37,740 bases of DNA, taken from Spirochaetales bacterium (GTDB lineage: Bacteria > Spirochaetota > Spirochaetia > DSM-2461). The notes beneath the pieces were generated by a model. That model searched no databases and was not told the origin of the DNA. It worked only from the letters and a program-made list of their open reading frames with translations. The stretch lies in the NCBI GenBank assembly GCA_003247135.1, contig QKAW01000003.1:1-37740 (forward strand), in the 5' to 3' direction. Shown here piece after piece: positions 15,672 to 24,474 of the stretch; the stretch's first letter is position 1; every line of letters begins with the position of its first letter. The position numbers and the translations under genes were made by a program.

Positions 15672-16833
15672 GATTCAACCTCTCTATAACGATTGCCATT
15701 GAATATTTCTTTACAATGTAATTTTTTGATGGTGCAAAATATGGATTATTTACACTCATCTCTTTAACATCCTGTAAATTTTGAACTAGTCTAGATATAT
15801 CTGTTGTTTTTTGTGCCTCTCTTAGAGCTTCCATTTTCATAATATTTACCGGTACAGCATTTTCCAGTATCCCCAAAACAACAACACCAGTTGTTCCTAT
15901 CTCCTTTAAAAACTCTACATACTCTCTTCCAACAAATTTATCTGGTATTTCCATTGTTTTTAAAAGAGAATCTGTTCCACTAAGTAGCTCATTTAAAATA
16001 TGAGACATACCTTGAGACATTGTTGCGTTTGCAACTATATTTTTAGACATTTCCTGACTTAATAAAATTTCATCACATGAAGCCTGCCTTAAATTACCTT
16101 CATATTTTTTGTCTAGCAATTCGGCACACACATATGTGTCTCTGGACATTGATTTAATAGTCATAACTGTCATTATGGTTTTTGAATCAATTTCTGACAC
16201 AGATGTATTCGCCAACTCATCTGCCAAAACTATAACTTTCTTTGCTTCCTTTATATTAGCCCGTCTTAAATGGGTAGGAGAAAAAAATTCACCTCTTACA
16301 AATTTTATATCTGTTAGTTTTTTATCTTCCCTTAATAACTCAATTAATTCAGGATCTGCATTATTTAGTAATATTATATCTGTAGAATGTATATTATGTG
16401 ACTCATCAATTACATATACAAGGATCTCTTTCATCCTCTTTGACCAACCACAAATTACTAAATGATTCTTTAATTTAGGGTACTCCATCAAACCCCTCCT
16501 TGCTTTAGAATTACGATCAACAAATAGGGATGCAAAAACCCCTGATAAATAACTTATTAAACCTATACCAAAAAAGATAATTACAAATGTAAACAATCTC
16601 CCCGGGAAAGACTGTGCAACTTTCAATCCATAACCGGTAGAACTCAATGTAATAATTGCTGTCCAAATACCATCAAATAGTGTTAGAAACTGAGGATTTC
16701 CATAATCCTTTTCAATAAGAAAGAGAATAAGGCCAAACATCCATATAGTTAATGATACAATTATTGTTGGCAGTACAAATGTATATTTTCTTAAAAATGA
16801 ATTTATTTTCTGTTTAATTTTTTTAATTTCCAT
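15658..16833 (-). CDS. Two-helix potassium channel with RCK (TrkA-N) domain
   Basis: 391 residues. TM1 (about 19-40), a pore helix and filter (52-70), and TM2 (79-103) form an Ion_trans_2 module. A cytosolic RCK/TrkA-N Rossmann domain follows from about 122 (HLVICGWSKRMKEIL, ILLNNADPEL, FVRGEFFSPTHLRRANI, KKVIVLADE), then a C-terminal RCK-like part. The filter reads S-T-G-Y-G at 65-69 followed by Leu-Lys, where the usual form is T-V-G-Y-G followed by Asp. GGAG precedes the ATG. It overlaps the transglutaminase-like gene by 11 bases and the cNBD gene by 14. Confidence 0.85.
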   Translation of the reverse strand: MEIKKIKQKINSFLRKYTFVLPTIIVSLTIWMFGLILFLIEKDYGNPQFLTLFDGIWTAIITLSSTGYGLKVAQSFPGRLFTFVIIFFGIGLISYLSGVFASLFVDRNSKARRGLMEYPKLKNHLVICGWSKRMKEILVYVIDESHNIHSTDIILLNNADPELIELLREDKKLTDIKFVRGEFFSPTHLRRANIKEAKKVIVLADELANTSVSEIDSKTIMTVMTIKSMSRDTYVCAELLDKKYEGNLRQASCDEILLSQEMSKNIVANATMSQGMSHILNELLSGTDSLLKTMEIPDKFVGREYVEFLKEIGTTGVVVLGILENAVPVNIMKMEALREAQKTTDISRLVQNLQDVKEMSVNNPYFAPSKNYIVKKYSMAIVIERLNHDRE

Positions 16834-17971
16834 TTATAAACTCCAATTCAACCGGAGTCCAAATTGTTGCGTCTTTTAAAGATTCATCTATCTCTCCAAT
16901 TAAACTTTTAGTTGTTAACTCTACCATAAGATACTCTTTCCCTCTATATTCAAATTTACTACCTTCTCCGGGAATATCAACTGCTAATAATGCATGTTTC
17001 GCTTTTTCTGAGGCTAAAAGTATAGAATCTATTCCAAATTTTTTTAGTAATATTCCCAAAACTATCGATCTAGCATCACAATCTCCAGTTTTTGTAATAG
17101 CAGATTCCAAAGGATTTAATAGATCAGAACTGCTATTAAGATTTCTTGAATAGTTAAAACTTTGAATCCAGAACATTAAAATCTCTGTTAAATCATAGTT
17201 AGAATACTTATTATTTGCAAAATATGGAGTTAAGGACTTATATAAAGGTTCTAATCGTAGAAAGTTATCCCTAATAACTATCTGATAATACCTAATCCAG
17301 GCCTTATAGAAGTTTTCAGGGTCATAGGCATATTGTCCCATTATAGAAGCTTCACGCTCAATTACAGCCTGGGAATTTCCATAATCATAAGTCGCAACTG
17401 GAACAGTAAGTTTATGACCAAAAAAATCAATAGTTTTATCACTTTCAACTCTGCTAGGGGATTGGTCTAAAAAAGAACTAATTGGCCCCTGAATTTCTGC
17501 TGTCCAACTACCGGGAGAAAAACTATCTAATATAGACTGGATTTCATTATAGTACATTTTAAAATTTTCCTCTAATGTAAAACTTACTAAATGATAGTCA
17601 TAATCATCCCCGTTCATAAAAATCATCCAACCTTTATGATTTATATCTCCAAGTTTAAATGTAATTTCTCCAATAGCACACTCATAATCCTTGTAAAAAT
17701 ATGGAACAAAATCTCCACTTGCATCCAATCCACTAGTTAGGGACTTAAACATGGAATTAATACTTTCGTACTCATCTCCACTCCATGATGTTATTGAAAA
17801 TGCAACATTATTATCAGCAGATAACCAGGATAAATTGGATTCCGACTCATAGGGTTGTAGCACCCAGCCCTCTAGGGGATAGACAGAATAATTATATCCT
17901 GGAACTTCAATAACTTCAGAAAAAAGTGAAATTATTAAAAGATATTGCACTATATATAAAAGTTTTTTCAT
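16823..17971 (-). CDS. Exported protein with a transglutaminase-like C-terminal region
   Basis: 382 residues with an N-terminal signal (MKKLLYIVQYLLIISLFSEV). The middle is of unknown fold. The C-terminal part carries a pattern like the transglutaminase/cysteine-peptidase core: KTGDCDARSIVLGILLKKFGID (Cys298), KHALLAVD (His326) and YLMVELT (Glu351). These are in the right order and spacing for a Cys-His-acid triad. It would act in the periplasm or on the cell surface; its substrate is unknown. It overlaps lgt by 4 bases (ATGA) and the channel by 11. The start has only an A/G-rich stretch, so coupling to lgt is probable. Confidence 0.6.
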   Translation of the reverse strand: MKKLLYIVQYLLIISLFSEVIEVPGYNYSVYPLEGWVLQPYESESNLSWLSADNNVAFSITSWSGDEYESINSMFKSLTSGLDASGDFVPYFYKDYECAIGEITFKLGDINHKGWMIFMNGDDYDYHLVSFTLEENFKMYYNEIQSILDSFSPGSWTAEIQGPISSFLDQSPSRVESDKTIDFFGHKLTVPVATYDYGNSQAVIEREASIMGQYAYDPENFYKAWIRYYQIVIRDNFLRLEPLYKSLTPYFANNKYSNYDLTEILMFWIQSFNYSRNLNSSSDLLNPLESAITKTGDCDARSIVLGILLKKFGIDSILLASEKAKHALLAVDIPGEGSKFEYRGKEYLMVELTTKSLIGEIDESLKDATIWTPVELEFINGN

Positions 17972-18927
17972 CTTTTTTTAGATAAAAACCTAAAGATAAA
18001 AAACAGAATAAGTCCGGAAACAATCATTGAAAATGAAAGAATCTGACCAGTTGTTATATTTAAGAATGATACAAATTCAAAGTTCCCAGAGGGTGGACCA
18101 AGATGAATAGGGAAATCCAGTCCATCATCGGGTTGCCTAAAATATTCTACAAAAAATCTGAAGGTCCCAAAAAGAATTAGATACATTGACAGCATAAAAC
18201 CTTTAAATGATTTAAATTTTTTAACTATAAACCACATAACAAACCATAAAAAGAGACCCTCAAAAAATGCTTCATAAAGTTGAGAGGGATGTCTTGGCAG
18301 ATTAACCATATTTTGAGTCGATATATCCAAATTTATCTTATTTGCAAATTCTACTACCCAATCCTTGGATTTTAAAAATCGATGTGCCATTGGAGTTGTA
18401 GGAAAAATCATTCCAAATGGTGAAGAAGTTATACGTCCATATAGCTCTCCGTTAATAAAATTTCCTAACCTACCAAAAGTAAATCCAAGGGGAAGGGCTG
18501 TACACAGATAGTCTGCTAAATCAAGAAAACTTACTTTTTTAATTTTACAATATATTAGAGCTGCTGTAATACCACCAAGAACACCTCCATGATATGACAT
18601 TCCCTGAAAACCAACAAATTGACCATTTCTAAAGGGCCAAAAAATTAACCATGGAGAGTTCCTGTAATAATCATCTATCTCATAAACAAGTGTTGAAAAG
18701 ATTCGTGCTCCAATAACTAATCCAATCATTATGTAGAAAATATAATCAGATGCAACCTCTTTTTTTATATCGTACTTATCTCTCTTTATCTGCTTCATAA
18801 ATAAAAAATAGGTTATACCTAATGCAATTAAGTACATTAACGCATACCATCTAACAAAAAAACCTGGTATAACTTCCGGTTTTATCCATTCCGGATAATT
18901 AATAAAATATAATATAGACACTGACAT
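17968..18927 (-). CDS. lgt: Prolipoprotein diacylglyceryl transferase
   Basis: Moves diacylglycerol from phosphatidylglycerol to the lipobox cysteine of prolipoproteins in the inner membrane. 319 residues, about seven helices. Conserved elements are GARIF (Arg75), SYHGGVLGG (His113), the Lgt signature GRLGNFINGELYGR (152-165), HPSQLYEAFFEG, and RFFVEYFRQPDDG near the C-terminus. AAGGA lies upstream with short spacing. It follows fapA by 6 bases. The several lipoproteins in this window are natural substrates. Confidence 0.95.
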   Translation of the reverse strand: MSVSILYFINYPEWIKPEVIPGFFVRWYALMYLIALGITYFLFMKQIKRDKYDIKKEVASDYIFYIMIGLVIGARIFSTLVYEIDDYYRNSPWLIFWPFRNGQFVGFQGMSYHGGVLGGITAALIYCKIKKVSFLDLADYLCTALPLGFTFGRLGNFINGELYGRITSSPFGMIFPTTPMAHRFLKSKDWVVEFANKINLDISTQNMVNLPRHPSQLYEAFFEGLFLWFVMWFIVKKFKSFKGFMLSMYLILFGTFRFFVEYFRQPDDGLDFPIHLGPPSGNFEFVSFLNITTGQILSFSMIVSGLILFFIFRFLSKKR

Positions 18928-18933
18928 ACTTCC

Positions 18934-21735
18934 TTAATTAAATGATTTTTCTATCTGCCCTGTATTTGGATTAAAAGTAATCCTGCACATAGGCTGTTCA
19001 TCTACTATTTCCAACTTTCTTCCATGGGACTCAAACACTACACCCGGATAAATTTTATTTCTGATAATAATCTCGGACTTTGCATGTTCTTCAAATTTTT
19101 CTCTCAGAAGAAATAGCTTCATATTCTTCTTTTCAAGCTTCTTCATAAGAAAAACTTTCTGCTTTCTTAAATGAGCTATTTTATCCTGGCTTAATCGGCT
19201 GTTTCCACCTTGCAAAACCTGATCCAGTTTCATTAAATCTTCCTGAATATTCTCTACATCCTTTTCAAAAACCTTAATTTTATCAGCAACTAAATAATCC
19301 TGCCCAAATGAGATAAAAGTTTTACTTCCAGATGGAGAACCTATTTCATCAACAGTTAATCCATGCTTTGAAAAAGCCTCTCCACCAATAATCTTGGAGC
19401 CATTTTTATCAAAAAGTATTCTGCCATTACTGATAATCTTTGTGTGCAGTGAGGCTTTTCTGATATGAATATCATCCACAGCCATCATATTTCCCTTTTC
19501 AATAAATTTTACATCTATTTTTTCTTTTGCTCTTAAAACTGCTTTTTCTTCACCTTTAACACCTTGAGCAATAATAATATTCTTATCTGCACTAACTAAA
19601 GCTCCCTGAACTGTACCAAGAATTTTTACATTTCCACCGGAGACAACATATAAAGATGACATAACATTACCTTTAACAACTAAAGAGCATAATGTTTTAA
19701 TACTACCTGTTTTTATAGACACATCTGATGATAAAACCTTCATATCTACTATCGTAATTGTTTTATCATCTACTTTTAATTCTCCATTTATATCGGATGA
19801 CAATATTATTGAATCATCTGCTTGTTTTTCTTCTAAAATATAATCCCCAATTTTAAGATCCAGGGATATAACTCCTGAAGATTCCATTACAGTTCCCAGA
19901 ACATCGTAGCCATCTTCAGCCTTCTCCTTACTTGGAAAAATTTGAGCAATTTTCTGACCTTTTTCAATTTCGTATGAAAATTTTGATGCACCAGTATTAT
20001 TATTAAAAAATTTTATCCTGCTACTCTTCTTATCTGTTGGAACTCTTCCAGTAGCAAAAACAACCTCAGATATTAATTCTCCATTGGTAAATTTTTCAAA
20101 TGACTCTTCAATAATCTTATGGTCTATACCTTTAACAACCCCGGCAGCTTCAATCTGCTTATTAATAAATTCTATTGAAGCTTGTTCGCCGGAACCATCC
20201 TCCTTATGAAATGTAAAAGAAGCTGTCATGGCATCGTTGGAAACTGATATATCAACAAACATATCCTTATGTTCCCGAACTCTTAAAAGTGTTACATCAC
20301 CATCTTCACCAAGATCAAGAATGCCATCAATTTTTGAGATATATTTATTCTGCTTAATTATTATATTTTCATATGTTTTAATTATTGGGTCATTACCAAC
20401 AAGTCCCTTAATTTTATTACCGTAGATATCTGTTCCATCATCACCGGGGACAGGATCTGTTAATAAAGCAAATTCAAAACCCTTATTTACCAGAATTGCT
20501 GATGATATCGAATCCTTTGAAAACTCTTTAAAAGATGGATAAAATGTCTCGATATCATCGGTTATTCTATTAATTATACCTTCAATTTTATCAACAGATA
20601 CGAACTCTTTTTGAAACTTAAGGCGTCTAGGTTCTCCTCTGGTTGCTGTTCTACCTTCAACAATAACATATTCAAGTGAGAGTTCCGAACTTTTATAAAA
20701 CCGAAGAATTCTTTTTTTTACAGCTTCAAGATTCATTCCTTTTATTTTACTGTCTCTTATTAATGCACCTATATATTTTAAGGATAATCTTTGTCCCGGG
20801 CCCGCACCTTTAACTAATATCAATGTAGCTTTTGTGTTTGTTTTATTTATTTCTATTCTGGCAACAGATTTTTTATTCTTAGTTAATGAGAATTTAATCT
20901 TTTTCTTCTCAATAATTGCTTTTTTTAAATTTGATAAGATAATGTCTTCACTTTTAAACAGTTCAAAAGGATAATCAATTTCTGCAAATAAATTAATTAT
21001 ATCATTAAAATGTGGTACCGGTGCATCATCACTTGGATTAAAAGTCAAATAATACTCTGCAAAATCTTCACTTGGTTCCACAAACATATTGTGACCTTTA
21101 AAAGGAATAAAATCTATCCAGTTCTTACCTATTCGGATAAATCCACTTTGCTCTGCTTTTATAATTTTATTCTCAAGATCTATTTCAAAAGAGTTTGCAA
21201 AACAGAAATTTTCATCATCATCACGAGAGGGTTTTACGATATTACCCTTTACAGAATATCCGTTTTTTGGCTTTCCCTCCGGGTCAATTGTAAATATTAT
21301 ATCATCTTTATTAACATAGTAATGATTTAAAACATCATAGGATAACTGCTCTGATTCGACACCGAGTTTATAATCATCCTGTAACGGGTACACTATAGGT
21401 TTCTCTGAGTTGTTAATTAAGTGATTGTATACAGGTTCCAAACTTTGAGTCATCGTTAAGATGGCAATATTCAGTTTAGAAAGTTTACCAGAAACAGGCT
21501 CAACACCACGGGCTATTATATAAGATTCCTGCTCCTGTTTTTTTTCTATAAGATCAAATATTCTTGAAAATTGAAATTGTTTAAAACCCCGTTTTACCCC
21601 GGCTCTATCAAGGAGTTCAAGTATTTTTTCATCACTCCATTCAAATAAAACATCAGAAGGTACATAATCCAAAAAGGCTGTCATTTCATCATCTGAGATT
21701 CTTATCGTAATATTTCCATGAATATTTTTTTTCAT
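18934..21735 (-). CDS. FapA-type (DUF342) protein with three N-terminal modules
   Basis: 933 residues, much longer than usual for FapA. The FapA N-module (a DxMTA strand pattern, then GVxxG, then a RGxxP-like turn) occurs three times: about 8-90 (SDDEMTAFLDY, AGVKRGF), 291-375 (NTKATLIL, SKIKGM) and 494-578 (SNDAMTASFTF, AGVVKGID). The matching G-Y/D-D/S-V/I-x-G turn also occurs three times (about 159-164, 434-440, 619-626). A beta-helix-like stretch (SSLYVVSGGNVKILGTVQG) and a coiled coil (about 830-885) follow. FapA proteins are linked to flagellar assembly, but their mechanism is unclear. It starts 5 bases after the MinD-like gene, with AGG inside that gene's end. Confidence 0.85.
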   Translation of the reverse strand: MKKNIHGNITIRISDDEMTAFLDYVPSDVLFEWSDEKILELLDRAGVKRGFKQFQFSRIFDLIEKKQEQESYIIARGVEPVSGKLSKLNIAILTMTQSLEPVYNHLINNSEKPIVYPLQDDYKLGVESEQLSYDVLNHYYVNKDDIIFTIDPEGKPKNGYSVKGNIVKPSRDDDENFCFANSFEIDLENKIIKAEQSGFIRIGKNWIDFIPFKGHNMFVEPSEDFAEYYLTFNPSDDAPVPHFNDIINLFAEIDYPFELFKSEDIILSNLKKAIIEKKKIKFSLTKNKKSVARIEINKTNTKATLILVKGAGPGQRLSLKYIGALIRDSKIKGMNLEAVKKRILRFYKSSELSLEYVIVEGRTATRGEPRRLKFQKEFVSVDKIEGIINRITDDIETFYPSFKEFSKDSISSAILVNKGFEFALLTDPVPGDDGTDIYGNKIKGLVGNDPIIKTYENIIIKQNKYISKIDGILDLGEDGDVTLLRVREHKDMFVDISVSNDAMTASFTFHKEDGSGEQASIEFINKQIEAAGVVKGIDHKIIEESFEKFTNGELISEVVFATGRVPTDKKSSRIKFFNNNTGASKFSYEIEKGQKIAQIFPSKEKAEDGYDVLGTVMESSGVISLDLKIGDYILEEKQADDSIILSSDINGELKVDDKTITIVDMKVLSSDVSIKTGSIKTLCSLVVKGNVMSSLYVVSGGNVKILGTVQGALVSADKNIIIAQGVKGEEKAVLRAKEKIDVKFIEKGNMMAVDDIHIRKASLHTKIISNGRILFDKNGSKIIGGEAFSKHGLTVDEIGSPSGSKTFISFGQDYLVADKIKVFEKDVENIQEDLMKLDQVLQGGNSRLSQDKIAHLRKQKVFLMKKLEKKNMKLFLLREKFEEHAKSEIIIRNKIYPGVVFESHGRKLEIVDEQPMCRITFNPNTGQIEKSFN

Positions 21736-21740
21736 AAAAC

Positions 21741-22883
21741 CTAAACTACAAAGCCCTTCTTAACTGCTTCAGCTAATTTTGTCTTAATTAGTACATTTTC
21801 CTTTTTTAATTGACTTATATCATATTGTTGAGATTTTACAGTCTCAATTAGCTCACTAACAGAAATATTCTCGGTATATAATAACTCGTTTAAATATTCC
21901 ATTCTGGACTCAAAATCAGACTCAGCTTCAAGTTCTGCTTCTTTATATGTATTATCAAGGTCAACACTAAATAATACATCATCATCTAAATCCTCTTCTT
22001 CTATCAACTTATCAGCTATTCTAAATATTGCCTGACTCAATACTGATCCCGGTTTATATTTTACTACAGGAAGACGTGAATTTAAAGCTTTTATTTGAAC
22101 ATCATCACGATAGATTACGCCCAGATGTTCCATATCCAATCCCAGATACTCTCTGGAAGAGTGCCTTAATTTTGATGCTTTTGCTGCATCTTTTGGTTCT
22201 TCCATCATATTTAAAATTAGTCTTGGTTTTAAATTATCCAGGGTTTTTTTGTATTTTTGGCAATTTTCCGGGTCAATTGCATCCAGTTGTTCAATTAATT
22301 TAGGTATATAAATTCTCTGCATAGAGTGACCATCTTTTTTCATTTTTTCTAAAAAAACACCACCGGGACTCTTAGTCGGAAAACAGTTATTTAAAATTCG
22401 AAATGATATATTTTTCAAAAATAAATAGGCATTTAAATTTGCTGTTAAAGTTGGACTGGTAACAATAAGTCCCCTTCCAGACATTAAAAAGAAATCCATA
22501 ATATCCAGGGAGGTTCCTGCTCCTAAATCCAGTATTAAATAATCTGCATCAATTTTTAAAAGATTAGTTATAATTTTCTTTTTTTGAGTAACTTTAAGAT
22601 TTGCCATACCTGGAACTTCAGCTTCACCTGCAATAAAAAGAAGATTTTCATAATTTGTCTTTAAAATAATGTCTTCAAAGGAAGTATCAATATCTGTCAT
22701 AAAGGTACCAATACCTTTTAAAGATCCCATCTGACCAATAATAACGTGAAGGTTTGAACCACCTAAATCCAGATCTACCAGAACTACTTTTCTACCGGTC
22801 TGAGCCAATGCTATGGCTAAGTTAGCAGCTACCAGAGACTTACCAACACCACCTTTACCGCTAGCAATGGGAATTATATGCAT
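21741..22883 (-). CDS. MinD/ParA-family P-loop ATPase (FlhG-like)
   Basis: 380 residues from the chosen ATG. It has the deviant Walker A GKGGVGKS (9-16, signature Lys10), VVLVDLDLGGSNLH with Asp37/Asp39, and LILDLGAGTSLDIMDFFLMSG as Walker B and switch II. A C-terminal extension of about 100 residues ends in a coiled coil, with no MinD-type amphipathic tail obvious. A longer TTG start at 22895 is possible but unlikely: the GGAGG at 22889-22893 sits inside it and points to the ATG at 22883. As first gene of the operon before fapA, it probably positions or numbers flagella or another polar structure. Confidence 0.88.
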   Translation of the reverse strand: MHIIPIASGKGGVGKSLVAANLAIALAQTGRKVVLVDLDLGGSNLHVIIGQMGSLKGIGTFMTDIDTSFEDIILKTNYENLLFIAGEAEVPGMANLKVTQKKKIITNLLKIDADYLILDLGAGTSLDIMDFFLMSGRGLIVTSPTLTANLNAYLFLKNISFRILNNCFPTKSPGGVFLEKMKKDGHSMQRIYIPKLIEQLDAIDPENCQKYKKTLDNLKPRLILNMMEEPKDAAKASKLRHSSREYLGLDMEHLGVIYRDDVQIKALNSRLPVVKYKPGSVLSQAIFRIADKLIEEEDLDDDVLFSVDLDNTYKEAELEAESDFESRMEYLNELLYTENISVSELIETVKSQQYDISQLKKENVLIKTKLAEAVKKGFVV

Positions 22884-22888
22884 TTTAA

Positions 22889-22893
22889 CCTCC
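22889..22893 (-). promoter_or_regulatory. Ribosome site that fixes the MinD-like start
   Basis: GGAGG on the reverse strand, five bases before the ATG at 22883. It favours this ATG over the in-frame TTG at 22895, which has no ribosome site. Confidence 0.8.
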
Positions 22894-22908
22894 AACTTTA
22901 TTTTATAT

Positions 22909-22914
22909 ATTATA
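22909..22914 (-). promoter_or_regulatory. Possible -10 of the minD-fapA-lgt operon
   Basis: Perfect TATAAT on the reverse strand, 25 bases before the ATG. The -35 (TTTTCT at 17-base spacing) is weak. It lies in the 130-base divergent gap shared with ctpA. Confidence 0.4.
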
Positions 22915-22960
22915 TGTTATAATAACAAAGAAGAAAAGAATACATAATTATTAATAGTAA

Positions 22961-22989
22961 TTGACAAGATTGAGTTCAATTTCAATTAT
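22961..22989 (+). promoter_or_regulatory. Predicted promoter of ctpA-rsmE
   Basis: Perfect TTGACA at 22961-22966, a 17-base spacer, and AATTAT at 22984-22989. An AAGGAA ribosome site follows before the ATG at 23014. Confidence 0.5.
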
Positions 22990-23013
22990 TATATAAAAAG
23001 GAATTAAACAATT

Positions 23014-24474
23014 ATGAGGATTAATAAAAAAAATATATTACTGGCATCTATGACTATAGCTATAATCATGATTTTTTTCGTAACAGTACCACTGTTTTCT
23101 GTAACCAATAAAGAAGATCAGAATAAATCCGGACAGGTAAAAACAAAAGAACAAATTACATCAAGTGAATACGCTGCAATGTTTCAGAGTGTTTTCCAAT
23201 ATGTTTTAGGTAACTATGTAGATGATGTATCTCCGGAAACTCTTTTTGAAGGAGCTATGAAAGGACTATTTGATAGCTTGGAAGATCCTCATTCAACTTA
23301 TTTAAGCAAATCACAACTTCTTGATTTAACTGATACCACAGAGGGAGAGTTTGGCGGTCTTGGTATTCATATACAAAAACAGGTTGTTGGATTAAACTCT
23401 GACAACAAAAGTAAAGAACTGCCTTATGTAAAAATAATCTCTCCAATACAAGGAACACCAGCCTTTAAAGCGGGTCTTCAGTCTGGTGATTATATTACTC
23501 AGATTAACGGTGAGTCTACAATAGATCTGACATCTGACGATGTTCTGGATAAACTTAGAGGAGAGCCTGGCACACCTGTTACAATAACTGTTCTTAGAAA
23601 CAAAATAGTAACTTTTGACGTAACGATTACGAGAGCTATAATAGAAATACCAACTGTAAAAAGTGCTGTAATTAAAACTGTTGGTTATATTAAAATATCC
23701 CAGTTTTCAAATCATTCAGCTTCACAGATAAAAGAGTCTGTCGAAGAATTACTCTCAAAGAATGTAAAAGGTATTATTTTTGATGTAAGAAATAATCCGG
23801 GAGGACTCCTAACATCTGTAATTGAAATAGCAGACTTTATTTTTGAAGATGGTGTTATTGTTTCAACAAGATCTAGAATTGAAGAGGAAAATAGTGAAAT
23901 ACTGGCAACTAAAGGAGCTATTATCCCTAAAAACATGCCTTTGGCAATTTTAATTAATAGTGGTTCCGCCTCAGCATCTGAAATACTGACTGGAGTACTA
24001 AAAGATAGAAACAGAGCTGTTGTAATTGGGTCTAAATCATTTGGTAAGGGTTCTGTTCAGCAAATGAGATATTTCGCTGATGGAGGTTTTAAGTTAACAA
24101 TAGCTAAGTTTTACTCGCCAAATGGAGTAACAATAGATAAATTAGGTATAGAACCGGATATTCAAGTTGATGAAATTTCAATTAATAGCCTAGATGAAGA
24201 TCAAACTATAAACTACATAAATCTGTTAAATGATAAAATAATAGATAATTATTTACTGGAAAATTCAGATATAACTGAAGAAATGATTGTTAATTTGGCT
24301 AAATCAATAATTAATGATGGATATAATGTGCCAGAAGATTTTTTAATAGCCGACATTAGAACAAGAGTTCAGCGCTCTATGGAAAATCCGCCGATATATG
24401 ACATTGATAATGATAAAACATTGATTAAAGCTATGGAGATTTTAAAGAATGAAACAGTTAATTCTTCCAATTAA
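23014..24474 (+). CDS. ctpA: C-terminal processing peptidase (S41 family)
   Basis: A periplasmic serine protease that trims or degrades envelope proteins at their C-termini. 486 residues. An N-terminal signal/anchor (about 8-30) leads to a PDZ domain (about 112-205; GLGIHI, GLQSGDYITQING) and the S41 catalytic domain, with KISQF, FDVRNNPGG, INSGSASASEILTG and KSFGKGSVQ. The spacing fits a Ser320-Lys345 dyad. AAGGAA supports the start. It diverges from the MinD-like operon and overlaps rsmE by 26 bases. It could equally be called prc-like; substrate unknown. Confidence 0.92.
   Translation: MRINKKNILLASMTIAIIMIFFVTVPLFSVTNKEDQNKSGQVKTKEQITSSEYAAMFQSVFQYVLGNYVDDVSPETLFEGAMKGLFDSLEDPHSTYLSKSQLLDLTDTTEGEFGGLGIHIQKQVVGLNSDNKSKELPYVKIISPIQGTPAFKAGLQSGDYITQINGESTIDLTSDDVLDKLRGEPGTPVTITVLRNKIVTFDVTITRAIIEIPTVKSAVIKTVGYIKISQFSNHSASQIKESVEELLSKNVKGIIFDVRNNPGGLLTSVIEIADFIFEDGVIVSTRSRIEEENSEILATKGAIIPKNMPLAILINSGSASASEILTGVLKDRNRAVVIGSKSFGKGSVQQMRYFADGGFKLTIAKFYSPNGVTIDKLGIEPDIQVDEISINSLDEDQTINYINLLNDKIIDNYLLENSDITEEMIVNLAKSIINDGYNVPEDFLIADIRTRVQRSMENPPIYDIDNDKTLIKAMEILKNETVNSSN

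Noticed and set aside
22884..22895. TTG start adding four residues to the MinD-like ATPase
   Set aside because: It contains the GGAGG that serves the ATG at 22883, and family members start directly before the P-loop strand.
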